From Hetaerina americana (taxonomy: Eukaryota; Arthropoda; Insecta; Odonata; Calopterygidae), in assembly GCA_022747635.1 (NCBI GenBank), contig JAKTNV010000023.1:4944848-5008847 (forward strand): a DNA stretch of 64,000 nucleotides. Direction: 5' to 3'. Both the position numbers and the translations under genes were made by a program. The notes below the pieces were generated by a model. The model worked only from the letters and a program-made list of their open reading frames with translations. It did no database searches and was not told the DNA's origin. This document shows positions 37,801 through 53,383 of this stretch, one piece after another; within the stretch, counting starts at the first letter, position 1; every line of letters begins with the position of its first letter.

Positions 37801-40800
37801 TTAATAATTTGTATTAATGCAATGACTTAAAAGCTGTTGTTAAAAACTTTAATTCAGACATTTTTTTTGCGCCATTTTCTCTTTCTATGTAGTTCTACAT
37901 TTACACCCTCATGTTTGTACACCCATGCATGCATACAAGTGCTTATAGAATATTTGTATTATTCTCATTTTTTATTTTTGTAAAAATAGGTATCATTTAA
38001 GCGGCAATGTAGATGCATGTTATCACAAGTGGCTATAGTCTATCATTCAGGTTGGGTATAGTAGTGTGTGTACATGCATTTGGTGATCACTTTTAATTAT
38101 TTCTTGGGAATCGATAATTATTGGCCACTATTTGGCACTTGCTATGCTCTTGGGGAAAATTGACTGCATTAGTCACAGCCAATTCATTATCAGAAGAGTG
38201 CAATCCATTGATCTTTAAATGGATAAGTAATCAAAGACAGTTATTGAATTTTTGTTTTAACGTATATGTTATTGGGTCACAATTTCTAGGATCTCTTCAC
38301 CAAATATATTGCAGGAAACAATTATGGAATGAAGGGATTAATGATATAGGTTTTCCTGAGTCTGAGAAACATTTCAGTAATTAAGTATCAGTTAACCATG
38401 GCAAATTAAAAGCAATTTTTGCATTTTTTTGAAAAATCATTGCATATGTTGCGCCTCAAAATTCTTAGATTCTCAGAGAAAAAGCATTTGATATTTCATT
38501 TTAAAGCTTTTTGCATTTGAATTGACAATGGATGACATTAAAAATGGAGTTGCTTTAAATTCCAAAATATGTACATTAATACAGTAAACCCTTATTAGGA
38601 ATGAATGTACACAATGCGATTTTTTTTCAAGACAACAGTTTACCTCTGTGTACTTGATTTCACGAGAAGCTGTATTCTTTTGCTAAGTTCCTGTCATAAG
38701 TTGTGTTACTGGCACAAGCTTTTGAATATTTTTGCTTGTTATTGGCCCTCATGATTCCAAAACTGTGAAACTAAAGTAATACCTATGTGATAGACCAATC
38801 ATAGTTTTAAAAAATATGTGAAATAGACACACTATAAACCATAAAACTTTTCTACATAACCAAAATGTGATGGAAATGACCAATTTCCTTAATTGCTACT
38901 CAGCAACATCATTTATTTTGTTTTGACTGCACAATGTACTGCTTCATCCCCGGTCAAGTTTTGAAACCCATTTATCTTCCATTTAATGTGATAACCTTGG
39001 CTGAGACACCCAAACCCTGGAGTTGAAAATGTCCCCCGAGTCTTTTGAATTTCTTAGAAGAATCCGGAATCTTTAATGTAGTATCTCTGTATGTCTTGAA
39101 TGTAGGCCTCTGTATCATTTGCATTTTTTTCATTCATCAGTAAGCATCAGAATCTATTCCAGTACATAAGCTACTGCCATATAATTGTCTCTTCTAGTTC
39201 CAATTTTCCCGATAATAATTCTAAAATAATAATATAAAGATAACTTGCTGGACAAGAAGAAAACTTGAACTTTCAGCCATTATATTACCCAGAAAAATTG
39301 AAATTTAAAGGAAATTAAATCGGGTGAAAGATCCAATATGCTAAGAGGTAAATATAACATCGAGTCTGCAAGCCTGCAGAGGTGCTATTACGATTTCTGT
39401 CGCAATAGCACATTGCGACAGAACATTGACATTTTAATTTATTGTTTGTACAGCCTTTTAAAATGTCACATTCAATGCACATACAAATATTTGTTACATG
39501 TGTATGGTAGAAAAAATAATTTTCCTGTGGATAGATGATCAAAACCATTGGAGAAGGCATTGAATTTATATAAAATGCTATATTACTGTAATGTATTCTG
39601 TGGGGTTAAAGGATTTTTTGTGGTGTAAGTTGGGAGCATGGTAGTCCATAGCAGCAAAGCCCATCATTAACCTACCCCACCCTGGTATACTACTGCTAAT
39701 AATTTTTGCACAAAATCTTGAGTTGTCTTCAAGTGTTCTCTTCTCTACAAATCCCATTTGGTTTGAGAGTTTTACTGTAATGTTAAATTAGTGGGAGAAA
39801 CTGCTTTTTGCAACAGACTGCCGAAAATTTTATTCCACTACTTAATGCCTTGATGAAGGAGAGAGGTTTACAGGCCCCAGCAAATTTGCAACACCAACGT
39901 AACAGCCTTGTGTTGGAGAGAATACATCTTAGAGGAGGAGGGATTGGCTCCAGGATTCAAAGCCGCTGAGGATCAGCTTACATTTCTGTTGTGTTCAAAT
40001 TCTTCAGCGGCTCAAAGAATGAACTAATGCTACCTTATGAAGCTGAAAACCCCTGCTCTCCAAAGGGAAATATACCTGAAGTCTATTGGAAGTCGTGCCA
40101 GGAAGGGATTGAATGATGGAAGTATCCAATCCCTTTGTCTATATTTGCAGTAATGCCCCAAGAAACTGAAATATGCTGAAGCACTCAAATACACTCTATT
40201 GTGGTTAACTGCTATTTTTACAGAGGCCCCAATTGCAATGAAGCCTTAAATTCATGGACCCCAAATTTCACATTCATGAAACCTTAAGATAGGTACAAAA
40301 ATTCACAGCAATCGCTTGTAATCACCACACATGGTGGTCACCAGCAGATATGTATCAAAAATTTTCCAGTTTGGTTCTCAGCTTTTTCTTTGTATTTTGA
40401 CTATTGTTTTATTAAGGTTAATTTTTGCTAATCAGTCATCAATGCGGTATGTTAATTTATGGTATTATCAATGGCCAGTCAACCAACTGCTGGTGTGTTA
40501 TTCTTAAATGTATGATATTTGGCTTTGATATTTCCAGCAGAAGCAGTTTTCACCTCGAGTGACACCACAGCTATTGACTGACCTTTTTGAATGTTATACC
40601 ATTTAAATATTTCTGTAAAAGCATTGAAAGAAAGTAGCAAAGTCAAAAATACAGCTGTAGCTATAAATTCAGCACATAGTAGACATGGCTGTAAGAGACC
40701 TGCATGGCTTCTGATGTGTACGAAGCCCCTCTATATGAGACATTATGCTTCAAGTGTTTTAGTGTCAGGTCTCTTTTATTTACATTTACTGCACTTAAAT

Positions 40801-42419
40801 GCTTACAAAGTTTGTATTTAATTTTTTAATTTGCATTGCAATTGTATTGCAAGTTAATTTATTTGTGAAACATGAGAACATCATTTAAAAATATTTGTTC
40901 TGTACACGTTGATGTTACTATTTTTTCAAGTCCAATGGGCAGAAGGTCCAGTGAAACCTGTTCTTAATTTTGGTGGTTGATTCCTTGTGTAAAGTAATCT
41001 ATCTCAACATTATGCAATTGGCCTGCAAGTGTTTGAACTTCAAGCCAAAAAAATCATCTCACAACCTCACTGTAAACTGTTTGCTGTTAAACCAGTTCAG
41101 ACAGGAATTTCCGACAATTTTGTGCCGTGGTGTATGAAATTTTACCAAAAAATGTTTCATCAGCTTTTGGGAAGGAACTGGCCCTCTTAGCCTGATGTGT
41201 AAGTTTAAATTGTCTTTTGGCTTGACATCAAGAAGATCCCACCCTCTCCTATCAAATCAACCTCCAGGCAGATGGTGGTTTACTGTAACCTCGGCGTTTT
41301 TCATTGATAAGCCACAATAATTCATTTTATCTCCAGGTTTGAATGTAAATTTGCACTATGTAAAAAATTATTATTTCTCTCCAATGTAAAGAATTAGTTG
41401 ATGGAAATTAAAGTCTAAGCCTTTATATAAAAGTATAATTTTGCAGTGTTTGTTGAAATTGAATTGCACCTTTATGTGGATTGTCTGCTCACCTCTTATG
41501 TATTGGTTAACCAGGAGGTTGACTTAGAATTACTTTCCAAAATCTAACAGTGTTTTGAATTGTCATTACTTTAATTTGAAACTAATACCTTAAATATCCA
41601 TTATTTGAGATTTCATGCTTAGCCATAGCATTTCCATTAGTGAGTAATTTTGACTATACTCAATGATAGCATGCACTATTATGAATAGTCATGAGTTTGT
41701 GTGCTACAAGGAAGTGTAATGTGCAGCTCAGTGGGGTAGTGATAGTTTCAATGTACCAGAGTGCAATTTGTGTCTTTTGAGAGTTAGTTATGCCATTGAT
41801 TGAAGTAAAGAAATTTGTTTTGTATGTTCATTGAATGACACAGGTTAAATGCATTGGATACACCAATGGAGGGTGGCTAGGAGATCTTTTCAGGGTGCTT
41901 CTGTGTAAAAATTGGATGTATGAATCAGGAGTATGCAAAAGTTAAGCAGTGCAATTACTATTCCTTTTTTATTTTCAGTCAACCTGACTTGAATCAATGG
42001 CTGATATTGGTTATAAATTGCTGTTATGATACTCTACAGAACACTTCCACAGCTAACAAAATCATGACTGCTCATTAAGTTCCTATTGGATAGAGTCACT
42101 AATAATTGTATAAGTGCAGCAGTTAGGCATACTGTCTATTCCAAGGTATTGGTTTAAGTTAAAGAGTTAATGATCATCTGTGTGAAAGGCTTTATAGAAG
42201 TGCTGGGATAATAATTCTCTTTTGCGATCAAGAATAGTTGTAGTACAAAAACCATAAACAATTATCTACCCAATAGTCGGTTTGATAAAAATGTTCAATA
42301 ATTACTAAAGAAAATGTAGCACATACATAAACAGTTTTTTGTGTTTGAATCTGAAGTTATGCAAGACATCTGTCAGGAGTGTGGTCTTACAGGCTTGCAG
42401 AAGCTCTATATTTATGCAC
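37801..42419. other. Long gene-free stretch
   Basis: No host exon recognised on either strand. A patch at 41,165-41,320 with GGAAGGAACTGGCCCTCTTA and CCTGATGTGTAAGTTT resembles the body of SINE family 1. Otherwise it is AT-rich DNA without visible structure. Confidence 0.4.
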
Positions 42420-43100
42420 CATTCACACGCTAAATTCCTCATTTTTGGCGGACAATTTTTGAAATTATTACAAAATACAACATTTTGTCACTAAAAAAAC
42501 AACCAGTATATGAAAATTAAAAGAATATTAACGTCACCAAACGACAGTGAGAACCAACAAAAATATTTTGCGACACTTCACAATATTATAGGAAAAACAC
42601 GAAAATTGAAAACACCAAATATTTTCCTGTGTCCAAACGGTTTTTTGGACGCTATTGCCATATGTATTCCATAATGTTTGTCTTGGAGAGCATTTTAGGC
42701 AGAAATACCAAGAATAATTGGTAATAGACATAAACATAATAACCAATAAAATAATTCTGCGACAATAATCAAATCGTAGAAAAACAAGGAAATTGAAAAA
42801 TGAAGATTTTTTCGAGCTACCAAACAGCTTTAGGGACGCAAATGTGATTTATACACCGTAAGGTTCGCTATATTCTGGAACTTTTGATAGAAAATGTTTG
42901 AAATGATAAACAACAAAATCACTTTTCAGCAAAAACAAAACCTTAATAGAAACAAGAAAATTGCAAGAACAGGATGCTTTCTGGTGACCAACCCGTTTTA
43001 GGGACGAAATTGTAATTTATACAGGATAATATTTGCCATTGGTTGCAACTTTGGGCAGAAAATATTCGAAATGATAACCATCATTTTACTAAACAAGATG
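42420..43100. repeat. Short tandem array of 168-187-bp monomers
   Basis: Three to four diverged units follow one another. The word GAAAATTG or GGAAATTG recurs at 42,601, 42,788 and 42,957. TTTGGACG or TTAGGGACG recurs near 42,645, 42,830 and 42,998. TTTATACACC/TTTATACAGG and GCAGAAAATATTCGAAATGA-like words occur at matching offsets. The period near that of a nucleosome is typical of satellite monomers. Confidence 0.7.
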
Positions 43101-45924
43101 TTTGTTTAGTAAAAGTATTAGATGATTAAGAGTTTTTAGAACAATTTGATTCAGTATTCCATTATTATAAGACTAAGAGGTCATTTTTTTAAGGAACCTC
43201 TTCCATTGAACCCAAGGTCTGAATCAAACCCCAACAATGACATTTAATGTTCTATATTGACCTTTGGGACCAGATCATCTTATAATCACTTTCAATTCAT
43301 TTACCTGAATAATTCTTCCACCCATATATTCTCATGACTTCAGTTTGTTTGAATTTGCACCAGCATTATGCATGAAGTTAACATGTACCCCAGTTTTTAT
43401 TGCTTTTACTCTAAGTGTATTACAGAAGTTGGAATCGTGAAAATGAAAAAATGTTCAGCTAACAACGATTTGGTTCAGGTAAATTCTTCCTTGAAGAGAG
43501 AAATTTTATACATTGTGGTGGCCTACAGCGGGGGAGATGACTATGAACTAGAACACAAAATTTTAAAACATATTTGTGTGATGACTGGCCATTTCATGCG
43601 CATGGCACCTGACATAGTTTAGTAGACTTCAAAAATATACAGAAAATTGTGCAGCCAACAAATATGTAACAAGATACTATTTTAATGATTGTATTATAAT
43701 TAAAAACACTGAATTGTATATCATAGTTATTTTGACTTTGAGACTGCAAAAAATATCAGCTAATGTGGTAATTTATATTGTACTCTGTGGAATAATGTAT
43801 GGTTAAGGAAGACAAATGGTTTGTCATAGCCCATCAAGTTAATATTTAGGATTCAGGATTAGGAATGTATCTTTATCTTCAAGTAGTGCGTTGTTAATGG
43901 AGAAATTAAAGTTTTGACTGCAGTTTCTATCATATTAGCAATTCAATGCATTCATTGAATTTTCCATTCGTAGAAAAATCTAAATGCATACAAATAAATA
44001 CAGTCAGTGTGTTTATGCACATAATGTAGCTCACAAAAATATTTTCAGGATCAGTTTATATTGTGATAAAAATTATCTCCATCAACAGATATTTTCACAT
44101 TAGGTACAATAATGTGACATCAACTTATATGCTGGCTGACAGCCATTTCGCATTAATCATACACTGGTAAAACATGATTCCTAAAATAATTGCTTTAATT
44201 ACAAAAATTCAGTACATGTGCATAACATTTTATTGCAATAATCTTAAGAATATGAAGCAACCAATTCCTCATCACAACAGCCATACTTTTTTCAGCCAGT
44301 ATTTTTCTCACCAAAGTGTACTCTGAAAAGTCAAATTACCTACTACCATCCCTGCCCAAGTGGAAGCCTGCACAGATGGCCTCACAAGGTGTGTGCCTGG
44401 CACAGACTCTGTAGCCATCTATGACGCTACCTACTTAGCTCTGTAGCCAATTGGAACACTGTGTTGTCACCTCCACTAGAGCCAAAGGCCTCAAGAGGAA
44501 TTTGCCCACACAGCTTCATAAATTGTGTAGGCACCTACTCAGCTTCTATAAGGTCATAAATAGGCAGTGTAGGTAGCTGTGCATTCTTCCGTGTAAGTCA
44601 TCTTGACAGCTTGAGTAGCTACCTACTCAGCCTGTGTAACAACATACACAGTTGTTCAGCTGCCTATAATATACACACTTGTGTGGGCACTTCCATTCCA
44701 AGATGAAATAAAATCAAGTTCAAACAAAAGCAGGATATTATTTAAATCAAATACACAAATATTATAAGTGACGCAATATGCACAATCTTAGTACAAATTT
44801 CTTTTGAATTGCTTTCTCAGAATCTAACATTATTATTATTGTTGTTATTTCAAAATACATAGTCAACAATAATATCACCATGCCCTATTAAACAGAAGGT
44901 AAAGATTCTTCCAGCCTTTGCAATGGAAGTATAAATCTTTTTCTCAATTACTTAATGCATTGGCACTAAAAATTATCATTCCGTTAAATCGCAGTAGGCT
45001 GTTATACTAAGCTACAACAGTATTCCTAATAATGAAAGAACAATGAAGCAGTGGGTAACAATGTAATGAAAGTGTATCGAAACATCCAAAGTTACCATCA
45101 TGTTCATGGAAACACTAGTATTTTATTTTATGAGAATAATAATAAGTTATATATTTATCAAAATGACAAAATGAATTGGTAATCTTAAAATAGTTTTTAA
45201 TTGACAGAAATTTTTACCTTGATGACAGGCTAACTGAAACTTGCAATACAGCAATTAATGTATTGATTTAATAGATGATATACCTTCATTAGCAATATTT
45301 CTTTATCATGCAGCTAATAACTTTTTAAATCGGTAAAAAAATCAGTAGCAATCTTTCCAGATCAACCACTGATAACTAGTTTTTCAGCATAGTAGACCAA
45401 AATAGATGTCAAAATTAAATCATCAATAGATACTACATGATCGAATAACAATTTCTTTACCAATACTCTATGTTTGCCCCTGAATCAGTAAATCAAAGTT
45501 GTTTCTCTAACTTGAAAAATCATTTATATAGAATTATTCCAGACATGACCGTGGTGGTCTATCAATTTGAAATGCTCTAACAAGAGAGTCAAGCTTAAAG
45601 TGAAACATAAATGAACCCATTGAATGAAAACACTGAATTTTGAGAATATCATCATTTCTTTCATTTAAAACAAGAGTGTTACATTTAGGGTTACTCACAA
45701 CAGATAACATTATTCAATAATAAAAGAAGTTCTCATTCTGGACTACACTGATATTACATGTTAAATATCCTGTAAATTGAAGTCATGATTCAAAAATATA
45801 ACAAAAACAGGAGCACAGTATTGGAATGAATTGAGGACATTGATCAAAACAAAAGGCATGAACAAAAAATGACAATGATAAAATGAAAAATTGATTCAGA
45901 CCCTAATAGTTTTGATTTTTAAAG
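43101..45924. other. Gene-free stretch 3' of the Ly6 gene
   Basis: No exon recognised. At 44,340-44,700 the words CTACCTACTTAGCTC, GCACCTACTCAGCTTC and GCTACCTACTCAGCCTG recur at irregular spacing, as in a decayed repeat. The part nearest 45,925 should contain the Ly6 3' UTR. Confidence 0.4.
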
Positions 45925-46713
45925 CTAGTGTACACTTTGCAGTAAGTGGGTAAAAATCAATCCAACAGGAGCTAGAAATAAGATATATCCCATGAAAAGC
46001 TGCGAGGCATGATTGCATTTGTCTGTCATACAGCTACAGACTTCCTGTCGACCTCCAAAACCTCCTCGTGAGTAGCAAGACTCAGAATATGAGGAGTTAT
46101 TTGATCCACAAGATCTTATGGTCCTGCTATCAGGTGGATCTGATGTACAATTTGAGAAAGAAAGATATTACAGTCAACATACTAGTTATAATACATACTA
46201 TAAACATTAGCATAATGGACAACAATATTCCAGAATATAAGTTTATAATCAAGACAAAGTGGTAGAGCAGCTACAATTATGGCCATACTACTGTAAAAAT
46301 GACTAGTTTACACTATATCATGCATTACAAATTACATGATAAGGCTAAGAAAACTTTAAAAAATACATGTTTTCAATACTTTGGCTAGGCCAAAAGAATG
46401 AATCCTTTTGCTTCAGCAAGGGAAAATCAATTTTAGGTTAAATTTAAACTCTTACAATTTGATTTATGATGCATTTGTATCTCATCATAATAAATATAAA
46501 CTTAGTACTTAGAGATGGGGTTAAAGAAGTAAGATCTTATTTACACATAAAAGGATCTCTTCTTTTCAACAGCTTTCTAAAGCTTTATTACATGACTATA
46601 GTCACATAAAATTACCATGCAAAATAAATTTAACATAGTTCATGGCAGTGATTTTATTACTTTATAATACCAAGGAAACACAAGACATTCATTCAGGATA
46701 TAATTTGGGCCGT

Positions 46714-46787
<74 letters not shown>

Positions 46788-49700
46788 TGTACACACCTGA
46801 CAAAAACGAAAATTTGTTAACCCATATAATATAATTTTTTTCTGATAGCTGTCTGTAACTCCCCTGAAGAGATATATTAGCCAAAAGAATGTCTTGACAA
46901 AATTGAAATTTCATCCTAGCAAATGAAAGAGTGCTTCTAAAGTTTTAAAACAAAAAAATAAAGTCTTAACCACTAAGAAAGGAGAAATTAATCACCAATT
47001 TTATTCCATGCATGTTTTGCATATTGTATATTTTTATAATTTTCAAAATGCGCAATTAAAATGGACAAATCTTTTACCTGAAACTTTTTGGGATATTACA
47101 TATTTTCCGTAATGGTTTTTTCAATCATTTTTACAAGTGAATGTATTGGAATTAGAAGATTTTCCATTTCAATGCCTCTATGTTGTAATTGGTTGGAATA
47201 GATATTTATTACGTAGGAATTGTGCATCGTTATTAAAGGTAAACTATTTAATTTCCTACAAAATCTTAGAAATATCATATCCTTGTATTTATATTGGTAG
47301 GTATCATTTTTAATATGAACATACTTTATGAACTTATGAGCACATAAAAATAAAAATAATTAGTTGCACAGGGAAAAAAGTCAGGTTAAAAAAATCTCAT
47401 TTTAATTTCATTTTGGTTTTCATTTTTAAATGCATATTTATCTTTATGCATGGTATAAATTTTAAAATTCTAAAGGCAATTCTAAAACTGCAATTACACT
47501 TATAGACTCTGCAATTATACCTATTGTACACTCAATTCCTTATAAAAACTAATCGTTAAGCTCAACTGCATTACTAAAAAAATCTTCCAATTCACAAATA
47601 ACAAACCTAAAAAGAAATTTTAAAAAACTTTTGAACATGGCGAATATCAATGCTCTTATGAATAATGTATTACTTGGCTACCCTGCAAGTTGACATATGG
47701 GTGTTGCAATAGATACTGGGTAACAAACCTAACATAGGAATAGCAATCATTTCAAGAGAATAGTATTGAAAAAGTATTCTTCTCCTACTCCAGTCGTTTC
47801 TGTGTAAAGTAAAAAAGATTCATAGCACTTATTTGCTACCATCTAGTTTCTTCCACCTTTCTACTTCAGCTTTATCTAGAAATGAAGATATGGGGCTGGA
47901 TTATCTTGGACAAAATATTTTCCAGTGATGTGCAGGAATGGAGAAAAGAGATAACTTCAAAGGTTATTGACCTGAGAACACTTTGGCTAAAATCAAATAC
48001 TTCTGTCATTATTTCATTTTTGTGGATGCTGATGATGGTAGAGTCATGAGACCTGTGGATTGGAAAAACTTGCACTCACATGCATGGTTTTGTACATACA
48101 AAAGTGAGCTTCAAAGTATTCCTAGATCTTCCGATTGAGTCATGTGAATCGTGGGAATCACATTACGGGTATGGTTGACAAGCTCAGCTCAGTCTGCTAC
48201 CTAATTAGCTTCATCCAGGTCATAATGACTCAGTTTCTTACTGCCCTATATTATGGTGAACTTTGTTCTATACTGCTACAGAAAATTTTGTCATCAGTGT
48301 ATCTTTCCGTACTATTATGTAGAGCAAAACCTTAAATTTATATTTTCAAGGGACCATTGAAAAATATGAACCATCAAAACTGGTGTTAAACTGTGATTGG
48401 TGGGAAAAATATTTTAATGTCATATTTTGTTAATCAAATAACTCCCAGAACTGCAATGGGGTAATACCTAACATAAAAACAATCATTTCTCTCTACAATG
48501 AGATGCAAAAAAAATGAAACAAACTAAAAAAGGCCTGACACTGACAAATTTGAAGTTAATTTTTCATATAGGAAGGTTTACTAAATACCACAATGCATCT
48601 TATATTCAGTATAATCACTACAGAAGTGTTCAAAACAAGATTAATCAATATAACATAAGAACATATAACTAAGGTTTTTCAGCAGCTGTGATGCCATTTC
48701 AAATAATCCCCTCTAGGATACGTAAAGCCATAATGTTTCACATGGCTCATTTTACATATTATCCTACCAGATGGCTGATCCAAGTGTTATTTAAAATTTA
48801 ATTAACATATTACATTATATCCTAATTAACAAAAACTAATTTTAACGAAAAATATACTAAACATGAACAAAATCAGTTATTGATGAAACCAGGGAAATTA
48901 TATTATACAAATCAGTTCTATTATCTCAGTTGAGCAGTGACATGAAGATTCAGTTTCACGAATTCCTATTCTCAAACATGAATTCCTGAAACTTGATTTC
49001 ACTAATTTATATGGAGCGTTTCCTGGGCCATAAAATACATGAAGATTAGGCAACTTCTGAGTCCTTAATGAAGGATTTCTAAATATTCCATATTCAGGAG
49101 AGAGCTATTCTTTTGATTGCAAAGGAGGATATTTCATGTCGGCCAATTTTTGAAAGGTTAGAACTGCTACCAGTGCCTTTTATTCACATATTTCCCTTTA
49201 TAATCATTAATTAAATGTCACCAGGCTGATAAGAGAGGAAGTTAGAGATAGAGACACAGTGACTTAAATACCAGTTGTACCATACATTACATGAAAACTG
49301 TTGGAATAAAAATCAAATAGCAGACCTATTTGGACCAAAAATTATGAGAACAAAATTGTCCAACAGCCCTACCCACCAAAGGTAAGATAACCATTCATAC
49401 TTCTTGATTTAGGCAGAAATCACACTTTACCTGGAAATTAAATTGTATTACTCTGTTGTCAAGTTTCATACTGAAAAGAGTTGCCAGTAAAATTATTGCT
49501 GTGAAAGTTTTCCTACTAATACAAGACTATTCCTGTATCAATTTATGACCACAAGGATGAAAAAATATACTTATTTTTCATGCATGCAAACTTGTGTCCA
49601 GAGACAATTATGATTTTTCTGCAATAAGAGGACTAATCCTCCCCCTGTTACAGGAGCTCTGGACCTCTGAATGTGAGTATACATGAGTAAGTTTCTAAGT

Positions 49701-52700
49701 GTCCACAATAACTTTCCTCAATAAAAAATCACTGTTTGGCTGAATTAATATTTGAAATTTTATTTCTTTCAGCTGTCTTCACAACTCAGGACCTATGGCA
49801 TATGTTCCACCCCACAATCTCTCATTTGCACACCACTGATCCCATTAAGTTTTCATAATTAATGATGATTTGTGTCACATTGTAGCTCTGCTCCCTATTG
49901 GAATAAAATGAGCAACTTCATATTTCACAATTTTATTAGACACATACCATCTACGTTTTGTCATGATGATGCAGCTCCTGGATATATCTCCTGAGAAAAC
50001 TCAGGTCATGTATGTTAAATATATTTGTTGGACAAACAGAGTTTCATTTAATTCCAAAATATATAATTTGCTTTGACTTGGATTATTTTAGCCAAGGAGA
50101 TGAATTATTGCAATGTCCACGAAACTGCTAGCTAGACATGTGCACTGATAATTGGAGTTTTGCTATATGGCCACAGCTATATGCCATATTTTCACATTGT
50201 CATTGTTCTTGATTACTATAATTGAGCCCTTGGAATGATATACAATTACAGCAGCTATGCATGCATGCAAAAATAAAAATGCTTTGATTGGAAAATAGCA
50301 ATTGTGAATACACTATCATTTTCTCTCAACATAAAGGTACCTGAAAGAGATTTGTTATTGACCTTTTTGTAAGGAATAGTGTGTTAATTAGCACACTTCC
50401 ATGTTAAAAAAATGTTCACTACCTACTTTACACTTGGAAAACATCTCTTCTCTGTTTGAAAACATGACACTAAATGCATGGGAAACAATTAGATACACAA
50501 TTACTTACTTTCATTTACTGTAAAATCTATGGTTTGAACAATCTTCCGGCACAAAATATACTGAGAGCCCTTTACATGGTGACTGCAATTCTTGAGCAGA
50601 GTGTCAGGCAATTCTTCATCTGCACATCTGGAGTCATTCTTACTGTTACACTCATAGCAAAGAATAGCTGCACCTGAATAATAGATAATTTTGTAAGATG
50701 GTATAAATATTCCAGTCTCTTTCAAAATGTCTGGATCAAATTAAGTTGATATTTTTAGGTAAAAAGTAGCTAATACTATCATTAGAATAATTTTCAATTA
50801 TTTCAATGTTATTCACTTTAATTGAAGTTATTTTTTGGGTGAATTTGGGCAAATAAATAATTTTTTATATGATGCCTAAAAACATTTTTAAATCCCTGCC
50901 TAAAAATGTCTTTGCCTATAAAAATTTGGTATCCTTCTGATATAGATTAATCATGGGAAGAGGGATATTTGCTTCAAAATTGGAATGAGATATTTAGAGG
51001 CATCTCAGAGAATACTTTTCCATCAATATTCAATAAATATCAATTGCAAATTATCATTTTACAATCACTTTGCTACTCATGTCAACATCATATATAGCTG
51101 AGATATTCATAGAGGCCATTTTAATCATTCAGGAACTTAGGACATATGAACTGGAAAGTTCAGGACCATGCTTTTATGGGAATAAACAATGGGCTGGCAT
51201 AGAATTCTCCCAAAAAACATTCTCAGGGCTGCTTCGTGTATTGTAACAAATGTCCAGCCAATTAAGAGAATTTACAGAAGATTTTATAATGCCATATGCT
51301 AATTCCAAAAGAGCACATTTCAAAGGAAAAGGCAAGATATTATACCACATTAATACAATCCACACAACAAATGTTGTTTCTAAACATATCACAAACATCT
51401 ATGTGAAGTGCATTCTATAGTTTAGACTTAGATCCATGTGACTTTTTTCTGTACCACAATGTGAATAAACAGCTTCGTCAAAGGCATTTTTCATCATAAG
51501 AAGCAGAATTGAAGGCTGCTAAGATGGTTTCAAAGGAAATATGTGTGCTCCAAAAATGTATTAAAGAGTAATCACCAGAACTGACTACAACTAGAAATGA
51601 AGGATATGAAAAAGAAAAACGGGTGAATTATTTATGATTATCATGATGCAGTGTGGTACAATCTGCAGAGTCACCACAATGTAGCCTAATCAGTGCTTAA
51701 CCCAAATATATTAATATTCACCACTTGTTTATACAAAGTTCATCGCAACCCAAACAACTACTCTTCATGGTCACGTTCACTGTTTCTATACACTACTGAT
51801 ACACTGAATGTGAAAATGTGGACATCAAGGCCTTAAGTTAATGTAGGTATATAATTTAGATTTTAATAAAAAATGTTCACTCTCAAAATAAAAATTGTTT
51901 CTCATATTAACTTTGCTTTTAAACATATTGAAGGCATAAATAAATGTAGGTAGTCAAGGAAATAGGTACCTCTGCTCACTGGTGGAAACTTATTAGGCCA
52001 TATATTTATCACAAAAGCTCATGTTTCAAAGCAAATAGGCCGCATGATACCACAATTACATATGCTGATGCTGAATATCTCGAGAATTTTAATGTGAAGT
52101 TATACTGCAGTTCCGATCTAGGTCTGGAGACCTTTTCCTGTTCTCAATGTGAAAAAACACTGTGCAGATACCAGAAATATAGCAATTCCATAATAAATAT
52201 CAATTGTGGAACTGTTGTCTTTCTGCTATGGAGAAATTTTACCGAGTAACGGCTAAAACAGTGTAATATCAATAATCTCCTTCGATGAATGTGTTTTTCA
52301 TCACCAGAAGGAGTGGCGAAGGCTACTTAGAAGGTTTCGAAGGTCCCATAAAAAAATGATGTCGAAGGTGTCTTCGAAGACCGGAAAAAAAGATGTGGCA
52401 TTGTATCCAATGCAGCTTTAGATACTTTGAAAAAGACCATCAAAATTTGAAGGACGTGTGATGTTATATTTAAAAAAAACATTTTTCACCGAATAGCCCT
52501 CATAAATCGGGAAATGCATACACCCCAAAATGCGAAGTTCTACTAAGAATGCATTGGGTATACTTCAAGAAAATTAACAGAGGCATTGGAAACATGCCCT
52601 CGCTTGATTGAGACCGAGATGCTTCAAATGTTAGGTATTACCTTGCCGGGATTAAGGAATTTTTACATGAGCGATTGAATTAAATATAATACGCGGGGGG

Positions 52701-53294
52701 CGGAAGCATAACTTCGTTTTTTGAAAGCGTTTTGCGTTTGAAAGTAGGAAGTTATATTGCCGTAGCCTGTATTTATCAGTGAAACATTTTCAAGTATGAA
52801 TTGAGGTTTTTATAGACTGTAGCATATTTTTAGTGAATTATTGTACCTCGTTTTTAAGTGAACTTAATCGACGGATATTTTTTGGCATGCTAATCAAATT
52901 TTTTCCAGTATCCGGAGAAAATTACAGGTTCAGTGCATGGATAAATATTTTATATTTCGGGCAAGAAAATGGGCAATTTTTCTACATTCACCGGTAAACA
53001 TAACAAGTAATAAAAGACAGCACACCAAAGATAAGAATAGCAACAATGTTTCACCCTCCACCAGGGCCATAGCTCGAAATTTAAATGAATGCCTTAGATG
53101 AAACTAAGAAGGAATATGGACTTATAGTAGCAGGACACATTTGTAAAAATTGTGTTTTTAACCAAACGAACTGAGTTTAAGACATCGATACGATTAAATT
53201 TTATAGAACATCTGAAGAAGAAAGAGAAAACCTATTGAGAAATTAGAAATAAATCCGAAATTGCATCTCCCGATGAATGTAAAACAAATATTAC

Positions 53295-53383
<89 letters not shown>

